Assembly (NCBI GenBank): GCA_009842505.1
Contig: VYFG01000139.1
Coordinates: forward strand, 1-64,000
Source: Gammaproteobacteria bacterium
GTDB taxonomy: Bacteria; Pseudomonadota; Gammaproteobacteria; Arenicellales; Poriferihabitantaceae
DNA: 64,000 bases
Reading direction: 5' to 3'
Program-made: the position numbers and the translations under genes
The notes under the pieces: generated by a model
The model's input: the letters and a program-made list of their open reading frames with translations, nothing else
What the model was told of the DNA's origin: nothing
Database searches by the model: none
Shown: positions 59,904 through 64,000 of the stretch, in pieces
Layout of the letters: the number at the start of each line of letters is the position of its first letter
How positions within the stretch are numbered: position 1 is the stretch's first letter

Positions 59904-60684
59904 CATGCGCCTGGATTCGCTCCCGCCGATCCTTCATTCCCTCTGGCGTTCATTCCGGGTGGCCCTGGGTCTCTTGACCCTGCTGCCGGCGGGGGATCTG
60001 TCCGGTGCGACACCGGCGGAAAGAAGGCAATCGCTGTATCTCCTGCCGCTGATCGGGCTGGTGATCGGCATCCTGCTCTGGTTCGCCTGGTTCATGCTTC
60101 CCCGGTCCCCGTGGCTGGCCGCCATGGTGGTTCTCGTGATCTGGGTGGTGCTGACCGGCGCCCTTCACCTGGATGGCCTGGCCGACAGCATGGATGCATG
60201 GATGGGGGGACACCGGGACCCGAACCGGACGTTGTACATACTGCGCGATCCCACCTGCGGCCCGATGGCGATCGTGGCCCTGATCCTGGCTCTCGGCCTG
60301 AAACTCGTTTCGCTGGGTACCCTGTTCCAGGCGGATGCGGCGATATTCCTGCCCGCGGTGCCCGTGATTGGCCGCGTCGGCATCATCATCCTGTACGGAA
60401 CCACGCCCTATGTGCGCCCTGGCGGCCTCGGGGAGGCCCTCCGCCCCGAGGCCCAGGACCGATACTGGCTGTTTTCAAGCCTGGCGGGCAGCCTGGTGGT
60501 GATGGTATTGTTCCTCGGCTTCGTCCTGGTGGCAGCGCTGGTCGCGGCGGCGGTGGCGTTTGTCCTAGTCCGCTGGGCCGCCATGGTACGGCTGCGGGGA
60601 TTTACCGGTGACGTGGCCGGCGCCATGATCGAGTTGGTGGAGACGGCCGCGCTGCTGGTCATCGCCCTGGTTGTCGCCATGTGA
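59896..60684 (+). CDS. cobS: adenosylcobinamide-GDP ribazoletransferase
   Basis: LTLLPAGDL...GALHLDGLADSMDAWMGGHRDPNRTLYILRDPTCGPMAI. Confidence 0.96.
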   Translation: MPDMRLDSLPPILHSLWRSFRVALGLLTLLPAGDLSGATPAERRQSLYLLPLIGLVIGILLWFAWFMLPRSPWLAAMVVLVIWVVLTGALHLDGLADSMDAWMGGHRDPNRTLYILRDPTCGPMAIVALILALGLKLVSLGTLFQADAAIFLPAVPVIGRVGIIILYGTTPYVRPGGLGEALRPEAQDRYWLFSSLAGSLVVMVLFLGFVLVAALVAAAVAFVLVRWAAMVRLRGFTGDVAGAMIELVETAALLVIALVVAM

Positions 60685-60790
60685 TCCGGGGAGGCCGGCT
60701 GTCCGGCAGCCGGTTTCCCGTAGCGTATGCCCCGGTCCGTCGCAGGTCCCGCACCCGGGCTCCGCAACCACGCAGGGATGGAATATCAGC

Positions 60791-61546
60791 CTACGATTTC
60801 AGCAGCAGGCCGCCATCGACCGCCACATCAATCCCGGTGATGAAGCCAGCGCCATCGGAGAGCAGGAACATGGCGGTATTGGCCATGTCTTTCGGCGTGC
60901 CGAGCCGCCCGAGCGGAATGTTCTTTGCCACCTGGTTCTGCACCTCCTCGGTATCCCAGCGGGCCTGCATCGGAGTCAGTGACAGTCCCGGGCAAATCAC
61001 GTTCGACCGGATGCCGTCCGCCGCAAGCTGCATCGCCAGTGACCGCGAAAAGGCGCTCACCGCCGCCTTTGAGGCCGCATAGGCGTCCTGTGGCACCGGG
61101 TCGCCGCGCATCCACTGGATGGTCGAGAAGTGCACCATGGCGCCGGCACCGGGAGACGCCTTCATCAGGGGCGTACAGGCCCGTGCCGTGTACACCATGG
61201 ACTTCAGGTTGATGTCGAAGACCCGGTCCCATACGTCAAGGTCGATTTCGAACACCGACCTGTCGCGGTCGAACCATAGAACGCCGGCCACATTGCACAG
61301 GTAGTCCAGCCGTCCGGTGCGGTCATGGGTGTCCCGGGAGAAGCGGTTCACGAAAGCCTCGTCCGTGAGGTCGCCCCGGACGTAGACAACGTTGTCCAGT
61401 CCGGCAAGGGATTCGGGGCACGGTTTGAGATCAACGGCAGTCACCCGACAACCGGATGTCGCCATTCCAAGGGCAATCTGCTCGCCCATGCCGCCGCCGG
61501 CGCCGGTCACGACAGCGGAGCGTCCGGAAAAGTCAAATTGGATCAT
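60791..61546 (-). CDS. SDR family oxidoreductase
   Basis: VVTGAGGGMGEQIALGMA; YAASKAAVSAFSRSLAMQLAADGIRSNVICPG. Confidence 0.94.
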   Translation of the reverse strand: MIQFDFSGRSAVVTGAGGGMGEQIALGMATSGCRVTAVDLKPCPESLAGLDNVVYVRGDLTDEAFVNRFSRDTHDRTGRLDYLCNVAGVLWFDRDRSVFEIDLDVWDRVFDINLKSMVYTARACTPLMKASPGAGAMVHFSTIQWMRGDPVPQDAYAASKAAVSAFSRSLAMQLAADGIRSNVICPGLSLTPMQARWDTEEVQNQVAKNIPLGRLGTPKDMANTAMFLLSDGAGFITGIDVAVDGGLLLKS

Positions 61547-61650
61547 ACGTCTGCACCCTTCTGTTTCGGAGACATGTTGCTGCAGGTCCGCGGGGTATTG
61601 CCGCTTCGGAAATGCCGCGGCCCGTCAGACCGGCCCGCTCCCGGCCCGGG

Positions 61651-63036
61651 TCATGCGGTCACTTTCTTCAGGTGGAAGGACTTCGGCCTGGTCAGGTTGT
61701 GGTACCCGATGAATGACAGTCCTCCGCCACGGCCCGTGTTCTTGCAGCCGGTCCAGCACAGGGCCGGATCGAGATAGTCGCAGCGGTTCATGAACACGGT
61801 GCCCGTCTCGATCCGCCGGCCGATTTCCGCCGCCTTTGCCGCATCCCGCGTCCAGATCGAGCAGGTCAGGCCAAACTCGCTGTCGTTCATCAATGCGATG
61901 GCCTCTTCGTCCGACGATACCTTCATGATGCCGACCACGGGCCCGAAACTCTCGTCCTTCATGATCCGCATGTCGTGGTTGACGCCGGTCAGGATCTGCG
62001 GCGAAAGATAGGTCCCGCCATCATCTTCCGCGAAGGTTTCGATGTGGGCCTTCGCGCCGGCCGCCACCGCCTCGGCGATCTGTGCGCGCACCTCGTCGGC
62101 AAAGCGCACATGCGCCATCGGCCCGATGGTGGTTTCCCCGTCCAGGGGATTGCCCAGCCTGTAGTCGTTCACGATCCCGACCGCCTTTTCCACGAACGCA
62201 TCAAACAGGCTTTCGTGGACATAGATCCGCTCGATACCGCAGCAGCACTGGCCCGAGTTGAACATGGCCCCGTCGATCAGTGTTTCCGCCGCCGCGTCGA
62301 GATCGGCGTCGGCACGCACGTATCCCGGGTCCTTGCCGCCCAGTTCCGTGCCCACCCCGGTGAAGGTGCCCGCGGCCGCCTTTTCCATGGTCGCGCCGGC
62401 CCCCACGGAGCCGGTAAAGTTCACGAAGCCGAAATGGTTGGCCGCAATCAGGGCGGTGGTGGTGTCGTGGTCGAGATAGATATTCCGGAAAACATCCGCC
62501 GGGACGCCCGCCTGGGAGAAGGCCTGTTCCATGCGTTCGCCCACCAGCAGGGTCTGGGTGGACATCTTGAGCATGACGGCACTGCCGGTGATCAGCGCGG
62601 GTGCGACCGTGTTGATCGCGGTCATGTAGGGATAGTTCCAGGGCGCCACGACCAGGACCAGTTCATGGGGTATGCGTTCGATCCAGCGTTCGAAGTCGGC
62701 GCTGTCCTCGATCCTGACGGGCGCCAGCGCCTCGGCCGCGATCGACGCCATGTATTCCCCCCGCTCCCTGTAGCCGCTGAATTCGCCGCCATAGCGCACC
62801 GGGCGGCCCATCATGTGGGCCAGCTCGGTCACGAGTATCCCGTCGCCCATGTTGCCGAGCGCGTCGATGCCGGCGACAACCAGGTCGGCCCGCTCCTTGA
62901 GGGGGCGGGTGGCCCAGGCCTTCTGCGCCGCCTTGGCGCGCGCCACCGCGGCCTCGGCCGCGGCAAGGTCGGCCGTTTCCCGCTCGGCAAAGACCGAGCC
63001 GTCAATGGGCGAGATGCATGTCAGGACACGGGTCAT
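61651..63036 (-). CDS. aldehyde dehydrogenase family protein
   Basis: VVAPWNYPYMTAINTVAPALITGSAVMLK, ELGGKDPGYV, FNSGQCCCGIERIYVHESLFD. Confidence 0.95.
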   Translation of the reverse strand: MTRVLTCISPIDGSVFAERETADLAAAEAAVARAKAAQKAWATRPLKERADLVVAGIDALGNMGDGILVTELAHMMGRPVRYGGEFSGYRERGEYMASIAAEALAPVRIEDSADFERWIERIPHELVLVVAPWNYPYMTAINTVAPALITGSAVMLKMSTQTLLVGERMEQAFSQAGVPADVFRNIYLDHDTTTALIAANHFGFVNFTGSVGAGATMEKAAAGTFTGVGTELGGKDPGYVRADADLDAAAETLIDGAMFNSGQCCCGIERIYVHESLFDAFVEKAVGIVNDYRLGNPLDGETTIGPMAHVRFADEVRAQIAEAVAAGAKAHIETFAEDDGGTYLSPQILTGVNHDMRIMKDESFGPVVGIMKVSSDEEAIALMNDSEFGLTCSIWTRDAAKAAEIGRRIETGTVFMNRCDYLDPALCWTGCKNTGRGGGLSFIGYHNLTRPKSFHLKKVTA

Positions 63037-63092
63037 TTCATCCTCCGGGTTTCGCGCAATAGTCGGGGCAGCATCGGGAATCTGTCAGTCGG

Positions 63093-64000
63093 TCAGGCTT
63101 TCTCGAAGCCGCGTGCAATTTCGTAGTCGGTGACGACCCGGCCGAACTCCTCGAGTTCCCATTCGGCGGCACGGGCATAGTGATCCACCACATCGTCGCC
63201 CATCGCGGTGCGCAGCATGGCGGAACCCGCCAGGGTCTCGCGGGCATCGCGCAGGTTCGCGGGGATCGAGCCGCTGTCGTCGCCGGCATAGACATCCCCG
63301 ATCGCGGGCAGCGCCAGTTTGAGCTGTTCCTCGATCCCGCGGATCCCGGCAGCCAACTGCGCGGCCAGCGCCAGGTAGGGGTTCATGTCCGAACCGCCGA
63401 TCCGGCATTCGATCCGGACACCCCTGGTGTTGGCGCCGCACAGGCGGAAACCCGCGGTGCGGTTGTCCACCGACCAGATGATCCTGGTGGGTGCAAAGCT
63501 GCCTTTCACGAACCGCTTGTAGCTGTTCACATAGGGAGCGAGGAAATAGGTGTAGTCGGGGGCGTATTTCACTAGGCCCGCCACATACCGCTTCATCAGC
63601 CGGCTCATGCCAAGGGGGTCTTTCTCGTCAAAGAACGCGGGTTGGTCGTCCTGCCACAGCGACTGGTGCACATGGCTTGATGAACCCAGGTCATCATGGC
63701 TCCACTTGGCGATGAAGGAGGCGGCCCGGCCGTTCTGCCAGGCAATCTCCTTGACCGCGTGCTTGGCGATGGTGTGGTAATCCGCCGTATCCATCGCCGG
63801 GGCGTATTTGATGTTCAGTTCCTCCTGCCCGATCCCGGCCTCGCCCTTGGTGTTCTCCACGGGGATGCCCGCAGCCCACAGATGGTTGCGGACCGGACGC
63901 ATCACATGCTCTTCCTTGGTGGTCTGCAGGATGTGATAGTCCTCGTTGTAGCCGGAATACGGCTTCAGGTTGCGGTAACCGCCTGCGCGCAGTTCCTCAA
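63093..64000 (-). CDS. glutamine synthetase family protein (partial, runs off the window)
   Basis: SSHVHQSLW, NSYKRFVKGSFAPTRIIWSVDNRTAGFRLCG, RIECRIGGSDMNPYLALAAQLAAGIRGIE; frame open through the right edge. Confidence 0.92.
   Translation of the reverse strand, partial: EELRAGGYRNLKPYSGYNEDYHILQTTKEEHVMRPVRNHLWAAGIPVENTKGEAGIGQEELNIKYAPAMDTADYHTIAKHAVKEIAWQNGRAASFIAKWSHDDLGSSSHVHQSLWQDDQPAFFDEKDPLGMSRLMKRYVAGLVKYAPDYTYFLAPYVNSYKRFVKGSFAPTRIIWSVDNRTAGFRLCGANTRGVRIECRIGGSDMNPYLALAAQLAAGIRGIEEQLKLALPAIGDVYAGDDSGSIPANLRDARETLAGSAMLRTAMGDDVVDHYARAAEWELEEFGRVVTDYEIARGFEKA

Overview
The window is mostly dense, high-GC proteobacterial-type metabolic sequence. From left to right it contains: a DruA/DUF4338 gene at the left edge; xdhABC; a visibly AT-richer insertion carrying an AbiE-like (type IV) toxin-antitoxin pair; the rest of a purine-catabolism cluster (guaD, uraD, hiuH, a BMP-family binding protein); CoA-transferase, MaoC and SDR genes; a secreted protein with 14-aa tandem repeats; a TPP enzyme; an OYE-type demethylase and an ornithine-cyclodeaminase homologue; sufSE; a vWA protein with an ECF sigma factor; an mtoX-(SCO-MauG fusion)-SCO methanethiol-oxidase locus; a HEPN-like orphan; a quaternary-amine locus (BetI-like TetR, class III aminotransferase, MttB-like protein, two DMGDH/GcvT-type oxidoreductases); MscS; tRNA-Leu(GAG)-secG-tpiA; an NCS2 permease; a class II Fic protein; amidase plus Co-type nitrile hydratase; cobT/C/S; and SDR, ALDH and a truncated glutamine synthetase at the right edge. 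The most unusual signal is a pair of perfect 51-bp and 52-bp palindromes directly upstream of the AbiE-like operon. Each embeds a -10 hexamer exactly 17 bp from a perfect TTGACA lying just outside the palindrome, so the predicted start site falls at the dyad centre, and the two share an inner core. This looks like a twin operator/promoter with a possible RNA-hairpin layer of control. A second regulatory signal is a shared 16-bp operator, YTGACCAWATAGTCAR, at xdhA and in the guaD/uraD divergent promoter. Family calls come from motif recognition in the supplied translations; no database search was run.
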